Origin: Mycolicibacterium lutetiense
Lineage (GTDB): Bacteria > Actinomycetota > Actinomycetes > Mycobacteriales > Mycobacteriaceae
Reading direction: 5' to 3'
Assembly (NCBI RefSeq): GCF_017876775.1
Contig: NZ_JAGIOP010000002.1
Coordinates: 806,001-870,000 of the forward strand
DNA length: 64,000 bases
Part shown: one piece after another, positions 44,084 through 52,929 of the stretch
Position numbering within the stretch: position 1 is the stretch's first letter
Layout of the letters: each line of letters begins with the position of its first letter
Program-made: the position numbers and the translations under genes
Notes under the pieces: generated by a model
Told to the model about the DNA's origin: nothing
The model's input: the letters and a program-made list of their open reading frames with translations, nothing else
Database searches by the model: none

Positions 44084-45313
44084 ATGCCGTCACGCGAGCT
44101 TTCCTATCCGGTGTTCGACGCCGACAACCACTTCTATGAGCCCAAGGAAGCCCTCACCAAGTTCCTCCCGGAGCACCGCAAGGGCGTCATCGACTACATC
44201 GATGTCCGGGGCCGGACCAAGATCATGGTCCGCAACGTGGTCAGCGACTACATCCCGAATCCGACCTTCGAGGTCGTGGCCCGACCCGGCGCGCAGGAGG
44301 ACTACTTCCGCCACGGCAGCGGCGGCAAGACCTACCGCGAGGTCATGGGTAAGCCGATGAAGGCCATCCCCGCGTTCCGCAATCCGCAAGCGCGCCTGGA
44401 GGTTCTCGACAGCCTCGGCCTGGATTACACCCTGATGTTCCCGACGTTGGCCAGCCTGGTCGAGGAGCGACTCAAGGATGACCCCGACCTGATTCTCGAC
44501 ATCGTGCACGCCCTCAACGAGTGGATGTACGAGACCTGGCAGTTCAACTACTCCGACCGCATCTTCTCCACGCCGGTCATCAATCTGGGCAACGTCGACC
44601 GCGCACTCGAGGAACTGGAATGGTGCGTGGAGCGCGGCGCCAAGACCGTCCTGGTCCGTCCCGCGCCGGTGCCCGGGTATCGCGGTAGCCGGTCCATGGG
44701 CACCGAGGAATTCGACCCGTTCTGGAACGCCTGCGTGAAGGCCGGCATCCCGGTGTCGATGCACGCCTCGGACAGCGGCTACTCCAACTATCTCAACGAC
44801 TGGGAGCCGGCCACCGAGTTCAAGCCGTTCTCGCCCACCTCATTCCGGATGGTTGCGATGGGTAAGCGTCCGATCGAGGACACCATGGCCGCGCTGGTCT
44901 GTCATGGCGCGCTGACCCGCAACCCCGACCTGCGCATCCTGTCGGTGGAGAACGGCGCCTCATGGGTGCCCTACCTGCACTACCAGTTCAAGGATGTCTA
45001 CTCGAAGATGCCCGACGGGTTCCCCGAAGATCCGATCGAGGCGTTCAAGCGCTGCGTGTACGTCGCCCCGTTCTGGGAGGACGACTTCAAGAAGATGGCC
45101 GACCTGTGCGGCATCGACCGGGTGATCTTCGGCTCGGACTGGCCGCATCCGGAGGGCCTGGCTGATCCGATCAATCTGGTCGACGACCTCGTATCCCATG
45201 GACTTGACGATGAAGGTGTACGGAAGGTGATGGGCGGCAACATGATCGACTTGTTCAAGGTCGAGAACAAGAAGATGTACCGACCCGATGTACCTGCGCT
45301 CGTCCTGAACTGA
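44084..45313 (+). CDS. amidohydrolase-family protein (ACMSD-like)
   Basis: A 409-residue TIM-barrel protein of the amidohydrolase_2 family. The first motif reads VFDADNHFYEP, where classic members have HxH. SMHASDSGY gives a metal His and FGSDWPHPEG a conserved Asp. GGAGG precedes the ATG. In mycobacteria such proteins often sit beside acyl-CoA dehydrogenases in lipid or sterol-like catabolic clusters, as here. Decarboxylase, hydrolase or hydratase action cannot be told apart by sequence alone. Confidence 0.88.
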   Translation: MPSRELSYPVFDADNHFYEPKEALTKFLPEHRKGVIDYIDVRGRTKIMVRNVVSDYIPNPTFEVVARPGAQEDYFRHGSGGKTYREVMGKPMKAIPAFRNPQARLEVLDSLGLDYTLMFPTLASLVEERLKDDPDLILDIVHALNEWMYETWQFNYSDRIFSTPVINLGNVDRALEELEWCVERGAKTVLVRPAPVPGYRGSRSMGTEEFDPFWNACVKAGIPVSMHASDSGYSNYLNDWEPATEFKPFSPTSFRMVAMGKRPIEDTMAALVCHGALTRNPDLRILSVENGASWVPYLHYQFKDVYSKMPDGFPEDPIEAFKRCVYVAPFWEDDFKKMADLCGIDRVIFGSDWPHPEGLADPINLVDDLVSHGLDDEGVRKVMGGNMIDLFKVENKKMYRPDVPALVLN

Positions 45314-45353
45314 CCTCGTCCTCTCCTCATACACAAGAAGCTGGGCCGACTAC

Positions 45354-46514
45354 ATGACCGATGTGGCAAATCCCGAACAGATGTTGTTCACCTCCACCGC
45401 GCAAGCCTTCCTCGAGAAGGAGGTGCCGCTGGCCCGGGTACGCGAACTGCATGCCCAGGGCAACTCGTTCGACACCCAGTGGTGGGGCCGCGCAGCTGAA
45501 TTGGGATGGGCCAGCCTCCTGGTGCCCGAGGAACTGGGCGGCGGCAGTCCGTCCGGGGACGGTGTCACCGACCTGGCATTGCTCGCCGAGCAGGCCGGCC
45601 ACACCGTGGCCCCCGGTCCGCTGCATCCGGTCAGCATCGTGCTGGCCGGACTCGTCGAATCACCCGACGGGCACGGTGAATTGATCGAATCGCTGGTCGC
45701 CGGTGAAACGGTGGCGTCCTGGGCGGCATACGAACCCAAGCGGCCGTTCGGGGCCCTCGAGGCCGTCACCGGGATCGGAACCACCGCCACCCGCACCGAG
45801 GCGGGCTACCGCATCGACGGCATCAAGGACCGCGTCGAAGCCGGCGACCAGAGTGCCACGTTGCTGGTGGTTGCCGCGTGCGACGGCCAGATCCGCCAGT
45901 TCGTGGTGCCGACCGGCGCCGCCGGGGTGACGGTCACGCCCCAGAACTCGGTCGACCTGGTCAAGCGTTACGCCCGAGTGCAATTCGACGGTGTCCACGT
46001 CGACGCGTCCGCGGCCCTGGGTACCGCCGAGCAGACGCCGGCAATCATCGAACGCCAGCGTCAGGTCGCCCTGGTGCTGCAGTGCGCCGAGATCGTCGGA
46101 ATCCTGGACGCGGTGCTCACGATGACCAACCAGTGGTTGGCAGACCGGCACAGTTTCGGCCGTCCGCTGGCCTCGTACCAGGCCCTCAAACATCGTGCTG
46201 CTGACATGAAGATGTGGTTCGAAGCCGCACGCGCCACCACCGCGGGAGCAGTCGCCGCGGTGGCCGATCGGTCCCCCGATGCGCCGAAGCTCGTCAGCGT
46301 CGCGAAAGCCTATGTGGCCGAGCGGGCTCCGGTGATGCTGCAGGACTGCGTGCAGCTGCACGGCGGCATCGGGGTGACCTGGGAGCATGACCTGCACCTG
46401 TACCTGCGGCGGGTTGCGCTGCATCGGGCGATGTACGGTTCGCCCGAAGATCACCACCGCGTCGTATACGCATTGAGCCGCAAGACCCGCGCAGCCGAGG
46501 AGATCGGGGCATGA
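45354..46514 (+). CDS. acyl-CoA dehydrogenase, subunit with catalytic Glu motif
   Basis: A 386-residue flavoprotein. It shows the ACAD N-terminal helical domain (WWGRAAELGWASLLVPEELGG) and the C-terminal FAD/CoA domain with QLHGGIGVTWEHDLHLYLRR. The Glu in WEHD is the probable catalytic base. It overlaps the next ACAD gene by 4 bases, the arrangement of heterotetrameric FadE pairs. It should introduce an alpha-beta double bond into an acyl-CoA from the pathway of this cluster. Confidence 0.92.
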   Translation: MTDVANPEQMLFTSTAQAFLEKEVPLARVRELHAQGNSFDTQWWGRAAELGWASLLVPEELGGGSPSGDGVTDLALLAEQAGHTVAPGPLHPVSIVLAGLVESPDGHGELIESLVAGETVASWAAYEPKRPFGALEAVTGIGTTATRTEAGYRIDGIKDRVEAGDQSATLLVVAACDGQIRQFVVPTGAAGVTVTPQNSVDLVKRYARVQFDGVHVDASAALGTAEQTPAIIERQRQVALVLQCAEIVGILDAVLTMTNQWLADRHSFGRPLASYQALKHRAADMKMWFEAARATTAGAVAAVADRSPDAPKLVSVAKAYVAERAPVMLQDCVQLHGGIGVTWEHDLHLYLRRVALHRAMYGSPEDHHRVVYALSRKTRAAEEIGA

Positions 46515-47785
46515 CCGACACCGTGAGTACCGCCGCAACCACAGAGTCTGTCGGGGAGTTCGCCCTTCGCGCCCGGACCTGGCTGGCCGAGAACATGCCG
46601 TCCATCGATCCGGACAACCCTCCGTTCGCGGTGCGTGCCAAGTCCGAATCCTGGGAACGGGCAAAGGAACTGCAGAAGCGGCTCTACGACGGTGGATTCG
46701 GCGGCATCTGCTTCCCGCGCGAGTACGGCGGCCTCGGCCTGGACTACGCCTACCAGAAGGCGTTCAACGACGAGTGCACAGCGTATGAGATGCCGTTGAT
46801 CCTCAACACCCCGTCGTTCACCATCTGCGGCGCAACGATTCTCGACATGGGTAGTGAAGAGCAGAAGCGCGAACGCATCTCGGCTGCGATCCGCGGCGAC
46901 GAGGTGCTCTGCCAGTTGCTGTCCGAGCCCAGCGGCGGGTCGGATCTCGCCGGCGTGATCACCCGTGCCGAACGTCAGGGCGACACGTGGATCATCAACG
47001 GCGCCAAGACCTGGAGCACCAGCGCCTTCGCCGCCGACTACGGATTGATGCTGGCCCGCACCGATTGGACCGTGCCCAAGCACGAGGGCCTGACCATGTT
47101 CCTGGTGCCACTGAATGCGCCGGGTATCACGATGCGCCGGATCACCGAGGTGAACGGCAACGAGGAATTCTGCGAGGAGTTCTTCGACAACCTGGAGCTT
47201 CCTGCGGACGCCGTCGTCGGTGAGGTCAATGACGGCTGGACCGTGGCCTCCCGTCAGCTGCACCACGAACGTCGGGCTGTCGGTGGCGGTTCCGAGTTCG
47301 CCAGCGGTACCGGCGCCGAGAACGCGAACGAGATGCCGCCCGATCACGTCGGGCTGGCCGAGGCCACCGGCCAGGGTGACGATGCCCGGGTGCAGGATCT
47401 GGCCGGTCGCGCCCTGGTGCGGCGAATGGTCAAGAAGCAACTCATCGACCATGTCGGCACAGCGATCGGGAACGGTTCGCTGCCGCCGAATGCGGGCACC
47501 CTGATTCGGCTGTTCCATGCCGAGACCACCGAGCTCGAGGTGGACACCGCACTGGCCATCGCAGGGACGGCCGGCGTGATCGACGAAGGCTCCGAAGGTG
47601 CGCCAGAGTTGGCCGGGCTGATGGAGATCGGTGTGCGCTACCTGTCTCGGCAGACCGGGTCGCTCGGCGGTGGCAGCTCGGAGATGGCGCGCAATGTGAT
47701 CAGCGAGCGCATTCTGGGCTTCCCACGCGAACACTCGGCCGACCGCGGAGTGCCGTTCAACCAGGTCAAGCGCGGCAAGAGCTGA
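46511..47785 (+). CDS. acyl-CoA dehydrogenase, partner subunit
   Basis: A 424-residue ACAD. GFGGICFPREYGGLGLDYAYQ, QLLSEPSGGSDLAGVITRA and TWIINGAKTWSTSAF form the FAD-binding middle; GGGSSEMARNVISERILGFPRE ends the C-terminal domain. I do not see the QLHGGIG-type segment with the catalytic Glu that the preceding subunit has. Together with the ATGA overlap this suggests an alpha2beta2 enzyme like the steroid FadE pairs (inference). Confidence 0.92.
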   Translation: MTDTVSTAATTESVGEFALRARTWLAENMPSIDPDNPPFAVRAKSESWERAKELQKRLYDGGFGGICFPREYGGLGLDYAYQKAFNDECTAYEMPLILNTPSFTICGATILDMGSEEQKRERISAAIRGDEVLCQLLSEPSGGSDLAGVITRAERQGDTWIINGAKTWSTSAFAADYGLMLARTDWTVPKHEGLTMFLVPLNAPGITMRRITEVNGNEEFCEEFFDNLELPADAVVGEVNDGWTVASRQLHHERRAVGGGSEFASGTGAENANEMPPDHVGLAEATGQGDDARVQDLAGRALVRRMVKKQLIDHVGTAIGNGSLPPNAGTLIRLFHAETTELEVDTALAIAGTAGVIDEGSEGAPELAGLMEIGVRYLSRQTGSLGGGSSEMARNVISERILGFPREHSADRGVPFNQVKRGKS

Positions 47786-47866
47786 CCGCCGCTCGGCGCT
47801 GAGGCGCGGTCGTGTCGACAGGTGTGCCGCGTACGGTGGGGACCAGACAACCCAGGGGGAATCCTG

Positions 47867-48301
47867 ATGCCCACCATTCGTTTGGAACGAGTGATCGCCG
47901 CACCGCTCGAGCAGGTCTTCGACTGGATGGCCGACCCGGCGGGGCTGGCCACCGCACCGCTGGTGCTCCGGTCTGGCTGGGCGGCGGGGTCTTCGGAACC
48001 CACCGTCGGGGCCGTACGAACGGTGACCGGAGCCGGCATGTGGTTTCGGGAGGAGATCACCGCCTACGACCGCCCCAACAGTTACTCGTATCTGATCATC
48101 AGGTCGTTCCCGCCGTTCGATCATGACGGCGGCACACTGACTTTCACACCCCGCGGCAACGGTACGCATGTCGAATGGACGACGAGCTACACCCACCCCG
48201 CACGTGTCGGTGGTAGGGCGATGGAGGCCATCAGCTCGCGGCTGCTCCCGTGGAATTTCCGCGCCATCCTCGCCAATTGCGCTAAGGCACTGGAGCACTA
48301 G
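47867..48301 (+). CDS. SRPBCC family protein
   Basis: A 144-residue START-like protein. IRLERVIAAPLEQVFDWMADPAGLATAP is the usual helix-grip N-terminus, and THVEWTTSYTHPARVGG lies near the end. The ATG at 47867 follows AGGGGGA; the frame continues to 47822. It lies 81 bases after the ACAD pair on the same strand and may belong to the same transcript. Ligand unknown. Confidence 0.88.
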   Translation: MPTIRLERVIAAPLEQVFDWMADPAGLATAPLVLRSGWAAGSSEPTVGAVRTVTGAGMWFREEITAYDRPNSYSYLIIRSFPPFDHDGGTLTFTPRGNGTHVEWTTSYTHPARVGGRAMEAISSRLLPWNFRAILANCAKALEH

Positions 48302-48420
48302 AACAGGACTGGGTGCGCCGATGCCGCGGTTTCGGGTACGGCATCGGCGCGCGCCGAGGGCGCTTGCCCAGTCATTCGCACATCGGATCGGAAGCGGACC
48401 GCCCGACGTGCACATCTATA

Positions 48421-48436
48421 TCGAACAATAGTTCGA
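48421..48436. promoter_or_regulatory. perfect LexA (SOS) box without an annotated target gene
   Basis: TCGAAC-AATA-GTTCGA matches the mycobacterial SOS consensus exactly. On the minus strand a TATTGT -10-like hexamer overlaps it, and an ATG at 48415 follows 5 bases after the box. That geometry resembles the box of the 13E12 gene at 4655-4670. On the plus strand a terminator-like hairpin follows after only 13 bases. Confidence 0.7.
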
Positions 48437-48449
48437 ATACTCAGTCAAG

Positions 48450-48474
48450 CCGGATCCCAGTCTCTGGGATCCGG
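48450..48474. terminator. 11-bp hairpin between the convergent SRPBCC and secreted-protein genes
   Basis: CCGGATCCCAG and CTGGGATCCGG pair perfectly around a TCT loop. It lies between the ends of two convergent genes and probably terminates both; no T tract. Confidence 0.6.
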
Positions 48475-48507
48475 CGGGTCAGATCAGCACACCCGCGCGC
48501 GGGTCAA

Positions 48508-48951
48508 TCACCACTTACCGAGCTGGCAGCGCGGGCTGTACGGATGGTCGTTCTGGACCGCGATCTGGCCGTCGACGGTGATCTCGCAGTGCGCGTTCGG
48601 CTGGGCCTGGCCCCCGTGCGTGGTGCTCGCGACCGTGAAGATGGCCCACTGCGGATCGTCGAGCGTGGTCTCGAACACCCAGGGCGCATCGGGACCGACG
48701 TTCACCGTCGCCTTCTGCAAGTACTTGTAGGCGTCGGCGTTGTAGGCGGCCATGCTCGCAGGCTGCGCCGTCAGGTAATAGAGGTCGAATTCGTAAGGTG
48801 CGCCGGAAGTGAGCGTGTACTTCACCTGGTGGCCTTGGGCCGCCGGATCCGCATACGACGTTGCGTTGGAAACCGCCATACCCGCAGCCGCCAGAACGAG
48901 GGCCGCACCGACCGTGGTTGTCGCTTTTCGCATATTCGTCACATACGTCAT
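48508..48951 (-). CDS. secreted protein with MmpS-like C-terminal domain
   Basis: A 147-residue exported protein. The signal peptide is MRKATTTVGAALVLAAAGMA followed by SNATSYADPAA; cleavage is likely near SYA-DP. The mature part (YTLTSGAPYEFDLYYL, WAIFTVASTTHGG, HCEITVDGQIAVQNDHPYSPRC) is a beta-sandwich with two cysteines that could form a disulfide, similar in outline to the soluble domain of MmpS proteins. That link is tentative. I chose ATG at 48951, 8 bases after a TAGCGT -10 (leaderless); ATG at 48933 is an alternative. Confidence 0.75.
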   Translation of the reverse strand: MTYVTNMRKATTTVGAALVLAAAGMAVSNATSYADPAAQGHQVKYTLTSGAPYEFDLYYLTAQPASMAAYNADAYKYLQKATVNVGPDAPWVFETTLDDPQWAIFTVASTTHGGQAQPNAHCEITVDGQIAVQNDHPYSPRCQLGKW

Positions 48952-48959
48952 ATCCGAGC

Positions 48960-48965
48960 ACGCTA
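48960..48965 (-). promoter_or_regulatory. putative -10 box (TAGCGT) of the secreted-protein gene
   Basis: On the minus strand TAGCGT fits TANNNT and ends 8 bases before the ATG at 48951, with no Shine-Dalgarno. Confidence 0.4.
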
Positions 48966-49076
48966 CCGCGTTGTTACACCTGTGACAGGACCAGTGGCCA
49001 CGCCGATGCGCGGACAATGCCCGAAATCTGTTCACGCTGGGAACATCGCTGTCATCGGCAGGTAACAAGCCGCTCC

Positions 49077-49082
49077 TAATTT
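49077..49082 (+). promoter_or_regulatory. putative -10 box (TAATTT) of the permease gene
   Basis: TAATTT ends 6 bases before the ATG at 49089, and no Shine-Dalgarno is present, fitting a leaderless mRNA. Confidence 0.4.
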
Positions 49083-49088
49083 TTCCGC

Positions 49089-50750
49089 ATGACACAAGAC
49101 CTCGGCAGTAAGCCGGCGGATGACACTGTCGAGGACCACCTCGACACCATGAATGCCACCAGGGAAACCCTGGAGGACTACACGCTGCGGTTCGCGCCGC
49201 GCAGCTACCGAAAATGGTCGACCGGAGTGGTGGGTATCTCCGCCCTCGGCGGCATCGCCTACCTGGCCGACTTCGCGATCGGCGCCAACATCGGCATCTC
49301 GTACGGCACCACCAATGCGCTGTGGGGCATCCTGATCTTCGCGGTCGTCGTCATCCTCACCGGATTTCCGGTCGCCTACTATTCCGCGCGCTACAACATC
49401 GACCTCGACCTCGTCACGCGCGGTAGCGGATTCGGTTACTACGGCTCCGTCGTCACCAACGTCATCTTCGCGACGTTCACCTTCATCTTCTTCGCCCTCG
49501 AAGGCTCGATCATGGCCCAGGGACTTCAGCTGGGCCTGCACATCCCGCTGTCGGTGGGCTATGCGGTGTCCACCCTGGTCATCTTCCCGCTGGTGATCTA
49601 CGGGATGAAAGCCCTTTCCACACTCCAGGTCTGGACCACGCCGTTGTGGCTGGTCCTGATGGTGGCGCCGTTCGTCTATCTCGTGGTGAGCCATCCGGAG
49701 TCGGTCGGCCAGTTCTTCGCCTACCAGGGCGAGAACGGGGTCAAGGGCTTCGATCTCGGCTCGACACTGTTGGCCGCGGGCGTGTGCCTGTCGCTCATCG
49801 CCCAGATCGCCGAACAGAACGACTATCTGCGGTTCATGCCGCCGCTGACCCCGGAGAACAAGCGGAGTTGGTGGACCTGGCTCATCCTGGCCGGGCCGGG
49901 GTGGGTGTTCTTCGGCGCCGTCAAGCAGGTGGTCGGGCTCTTCCTCGCGGTCTACCTGATCGCCAACGTCGCCGACAGCGCCGGAATCGCCAACCAGCCC
50001 GTGCACCAGTTCCTGGAGATCTACGAGAACTTCCTGCCCGGTTGGCTTGCGATGACGCTGGCCGTGGTGCTCGTGGTGATCAGCCAGATCAAGATCAACG
50101 TCACCAACGCCTACTCCGGTTCACTGGCGTGGACGAACGCCTTCACCCGCGTCACCAAGCACTACCCGGGACGTCTGGTGTTCCTCGGACTGAACCTGTT
50201 GATCGCACTGATCCTGATGGAAGCCAACATGTTCGACTTCCTCAACACGATCCTGGGGTTCTACGCCAACTGCGGCATGGCGTGGGTGGTCGTGGTCGCG
50301 AGCGACATCGTGTTCAACAAGTACCTCCTCAAGCTGTCCCCGAAAGAGCCCGAGTTCCGGCGCGGCATGCTGTATGCGTTCAACCCCGTCGGTTTCGGCT
50401 CGATGCTGATCGCAGCCGGACTGTCGGTGATCGCATTCTTCGGCGGGCTCGGCGAAGCCATCCGCCCGTACTCGCCGCTGGTCGCCATCGGCCTCGCGCT
50501 GGTGCTGCCGCCGATCATCGCCGTCGCCACCAAGGGCAAGTACTACCTGCGCCGCATCGACGACGGTATCGACCTGCCGATGTTCGACGAACTCGGCAAC
50601 CCTTCCGGCGCCCACCTCAAATGCCATGTCTGCCATCACGATTACGAACGTCCGGACATGCTCAAGTGTGAGACGCACGATGCCTACGTGTGCTCGCTGT
50701 GCGTGAGCACCGACAAGGTCGGCGACCACGTACTGCCCGCAGCACGGTAA
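49089..50750 (+). CDS. NCS1-type purine/cytosine permease with cysteine-rich C-terminal tail
   Basis: A 553-residue transporter with about 12 membrane helices starting near residue 45 (VVGISALGGIAYLADFAIGANIG). Sequence pattern and size fit the nucleobase:cation symporter-1 family. After the last helix (LVAIGLALVLPPIIAVA) there is a cytoplasmic tail whose end (residues 512-538) holds Cys512, 515, 527, 535 and 538 plus several His, arranged CHVC...C...CSLC like a small zinc ribbon. That tail is not part of the family core. No catabolic gene is adjacent, so the nucleobase is unknown. Confidence 0.85.
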   Translation: MTQDLGSKPADDTVEDHLDTMNATRETLEDYTLRFAPRSYRKWSTGVVGISALGGIAYLADFAIGANIGISYGTTNALWGILIFAVVVILTGFPVAYYSARYNIDLDLVTRGSGFGYYGSVVTNVIFATFTFIFFALEGSIMAQGLQLGLHIPLSVGYAVSTLVIFPLVIYGMKALSTLQVWTTPLWLVLMVAPFVYLVVSHPESVGQFFAYQGENGVKGFDLGSTLLAAGVCLSLIAQIAEQNDYLRFMPPLTPENKRSWWTWLILAGPGWVFFGAVKQVVGLFLAVYLIANVADSAGIANQPVHQFLEIYENFLPGWLAMTLAVVLVVISQIKINVTNAYSGSLAWTNAFTRVTKHYPGRLVFLGLNLLIALILMEANMFDFLNTILGFYANCGMAWVVVVASDIVFNKYLLKLSPKEPEFRRGMLYAFNPVGFGSMLIAAGLSVIAFFGGLGEAIRPYSPLVAIGLALVLPPIIAVATKGKYYLRRIDDGIDLPMFDELGNPSGAHLKCHVCHHDYERPDMLKCETHDAYVCSLCVSTDKVGDHVLPAAR

Positions 50751-50779
50751 AACCTCAGGCAATTCACGCACGCTGACGG

Positions 50780-50821
50780 GCCCGGCGGCCTCGCTATCGA
50801 TCGGATAGCGGGTCGTCGGGC
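50780..50821. terminator. long two-part hairpin, probable bidirectional terminator
   Basis: Inner stem CGCTATC/GATAGCG around GATCG is extended by an 11-base outer stem (with two G-T pairs and one bulged base). It sits between the convergent permease and hisS genes. Confidence 0.7.
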
Positions 50822-50844
50822 CGGCACGACGAACGACGGCTCAC

Positions 50845-52107
50845 TCAGCCCAGACGGGAAAGAACCTCGGCGACAACGGAATCGGCTGCGACATCGACCT
50901 GCTCGCCGGTGGAGAGGTCCTTGAGGCCGACGGTGCCGGCCTCGATATCGCGGTCCCCGGCCACCAGCGCGTACTTGGCGCCGGAGCGGTCGGCCGCCTT
51001 CATCGCGCCCTTCAGCCCGCGGTCGCCGTAGGCCAGGTCGACGCTCACCCCGTCGGCCCGGAGCCGCGCGGCCAGCTTCGCCAACTCCAGCTTGGCGGCG
51101 TCGCCCAGTGGCACGCCGAACACCTCGACACCGCCGACACCGGTCACCGACTTGCCCTCGGCCTTCAGCGCGAGCAGCGTGCGGTCGACACCGAGCCCGA
51201 AGCCGATCCCCGAGACGTCCTGCCCGCCGAGCTGACTCATCAGCCCGTCATAACGCCCACCGCCACCGATGCCGGACTGTGCGCCCAACCCGTCGTGCAC
51301 GAACTCGAAGGTGGTCTTGGTGTAGTAGTCCAGCCCGCGCACCATGCGCGGGTTGATCACGTACGGCACGCCCAGTGCGTCGAGGTGCGCCAGCACCACC
51401 TCGAAGTGGGCCTTGGCGCTGTCGGACAGGTGGTCGAGCATCAGCGGCGCGTCAGCGGTCATCTCCCGCACGTGGGGCCGCTTGTCGTCGAGCACCCGCA
51501 ACGGGTTCAACTGAGCGCGTTGCCGGGTTTCTTCGTCCAGGTCGAGTTTCGACAGGAAGTCCTGCAGCAGCTCCCGATACGCGGGCCGACAGGTGTCGTC
51601 GCCCAGCGAGGTGATCTCGAGGCGGAAGCCGTCCAAGCCCAATGACCGGAAGCCCGCGTCGGCCACCGCGATCACCTCGGCGTCCAATGCCGGGTCGTCG
51701 ACCCCGATGGCCTCCACGCCGACCTGCTGCAACTGGCGGTAGCGTCCGGCCTGGGGGCGTTCGTAGCGGAAGAACGGCCCGGCGTAGCAGAGCTTCACCG
51801 GCAGCGCGCCCCGGTCCAGGCGGTGCTGGATCACCGCGCGGATCACCCCTGCGGTGCCCTCGGGACGCAGGGTCACCGAGCGGTCGCCCCGGTCGGCGAA
51901 CGTGTACATCTCCTTGGACACCACATCGGTGGACTCGCCCACACCGCGGGCGAACAGCGCGGTGTCCTCGAAGATCGGCAGCTCGATGTCGCCGTAGCCG
52001 GCCCGGCGCGCCGAGGCCAACAGGCCGTCCCGGACCGCCACGAACTGTGCCGACTCGGGCGGTAGATAGTCAGGCACGCCCTTGGGCGCCTGGAATGCAG
52101 AAGTCAC
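50845..52107 (-). CDS. hisS: histidyl-tRNA synthetase
   Basis: A 420-residue class II synthetase. Motif 2 is in [24 protein letters not shown], and the histidine-binding signature is [13 protein letters not shown] with GGGGRYDGL. The C-terminal anticodon-binding domain follows. Its start overlaps the stop of the MBL hydrolase gene by 4 bases. This is the Rv2580c-Rv2581c order. Confidence 0.97.
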   Translation of the reverse strand: MTSAFQAPKGVPDYLPPESAQFVAVRDGLLASARRAGYGDIELPIFEDTALFARGVGESTDVVSKEMYTFADRGDRSVTLRPEGTAGVIRAVIQHRLDRGALPVKLCYAGPFFRYERPQAGRYRQLQQVGVEAIGVDDPALDAEVIAVADAGFRSLGLDGFRLEITSLGDDTCRPAYRELLQDFLSKLDLDEETRQRAQLNPLRVLDDKRPHVREMTADAPLMLDHLSDSAKAHFEVVLAHLDALGVPYVINPRMVRGLDYYTKTTFEFVHDGLGAQSGIGGGGRYDGLMSQLGGQDVSGIGFGLGVDRTLLALKAEGKSVTGVGGVEVFGVPLGDAAKLELAKLAARLRADGVSVDLAYGDRGLKGAMKAADRSGAKYALVAGDRDIEAGTVGLKDLSTGEQVDVAADSVVAEVLSRLG

Positions 52108-52802
52108 AGAGTCAAACCTTCGAGAAACGGGTTGGTACGGCGTTCATGCCCGATGGTGGTGCGCGGGCCGTGCCCTGGTAGTACCACGGTGTCGTCGTCG
52201 AGTATCAACAGCTTTGTCACGATCGACTCGAGGAGGTCACGTCCGCTGCCACCGGGCAGGTCGGTGCGGCCCACCGAGGACCGGAACAGCGTATCGCCCG
52301 TGAATACCGTCTGAGCGGCCGATGCTTTCTCCGGCCCGCCGGAGACCCGGAACACCACCGATCCCCTGGTGTGTCCGGGCGTGTGCTCGACGGTGACCGA
52401 GACACCGTCGAAATCGAGAGTTTGGCCATCTCTGTCCAGCTCGACCAGCTGTTTGGGCTCGGAGAGAAGTACACCGAACGCGAGCCGGGACAACCGGCCC
52501 ACGAGGGCGGGCCCGAAATCTTTGATCGGGTCGGTCAGCATGAATCGGTCTTCGGGGTGGATGTAGACGGGGCAGCCATAGCTGTCGGCGACCTTCTGGG
52601 CCGACCAGATGTGATCGAGGTGACCGTGGGTCAGCAGGACCGCCGCCGGGGTCAGGCGGTTCTCGTCGAGGATCCGGCGCAGCCGGTCCATTGCCCGCTG
52701 ACCGGGGTCGACGACGATCGCGTCGGCTCCTGGCCGCTCGGCCAGGACATAGCAGTTGCACGCCAGCATCCCGGCCGGAAATCCGGTAGTGAACACGACC
52801 AC
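52104..52802 (-). CDS. metallo-beta-lactamase fold hydrolase (glyoxalase II-like)
   Basis: A 232-residue enzyme with the binuclear metal motif [12 protein letters not shown] (HxHxDH), then [13 protein letters not shown] (His), VFTGDTLF (Asp) and [12 protein letters not shown] (His). This is the Rv2581c family, often called hydroxyacylglutathione hydrolase-like. Mycobacteria lack glutathione, so a mycothiol or other thioester is more likely (inference). It is co-transcribed with hisS. Confidence 0.92.
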   Translation of the reverse strand: MVVFTTGFPAGMLACNCYVLAERPGADAIVVDPGQRAMDRLRRILDENRLTPAAVLLTHGHLDHIWSAQKVADSYGCPVYIHPEDRFMLTDPIKDFGPALVGRLSRLAFGVLLSEPKQLVELDRDGQTLDFDGVSVTVEHTPGHTRGSVVFRVSGGPEKASAAQTVFTGDTLFRSSVGRTDLPGGSGRDLLESIVTKLLILDDDTVVLPGHGPRTTIGHERRTNPFLEGLTL

Positions 52803-52929
52803 AGTTTCCCACGTGGCCGCTTCCCCGACGCGCCGCGACCTGCGGCTACCGCGGGTCGCGGCACCGGCACTCAGGTTCGCCTGGCAGACTCGTTGCCAAT
52901 CTCAACCGCCTACAAGGAGGACTGCCGCG

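Noticed and set aside
46451..48415. 654-codon open frame on the minus strand
   Set aside because: It is antisense to the ACAD and SRPBCC genes and its protein is Gly/Arg/His-rich without family features, typical of shadow frames in GC-rich DNA. Only the SOS box at its start keeps it of interest, which is reported as a finding.
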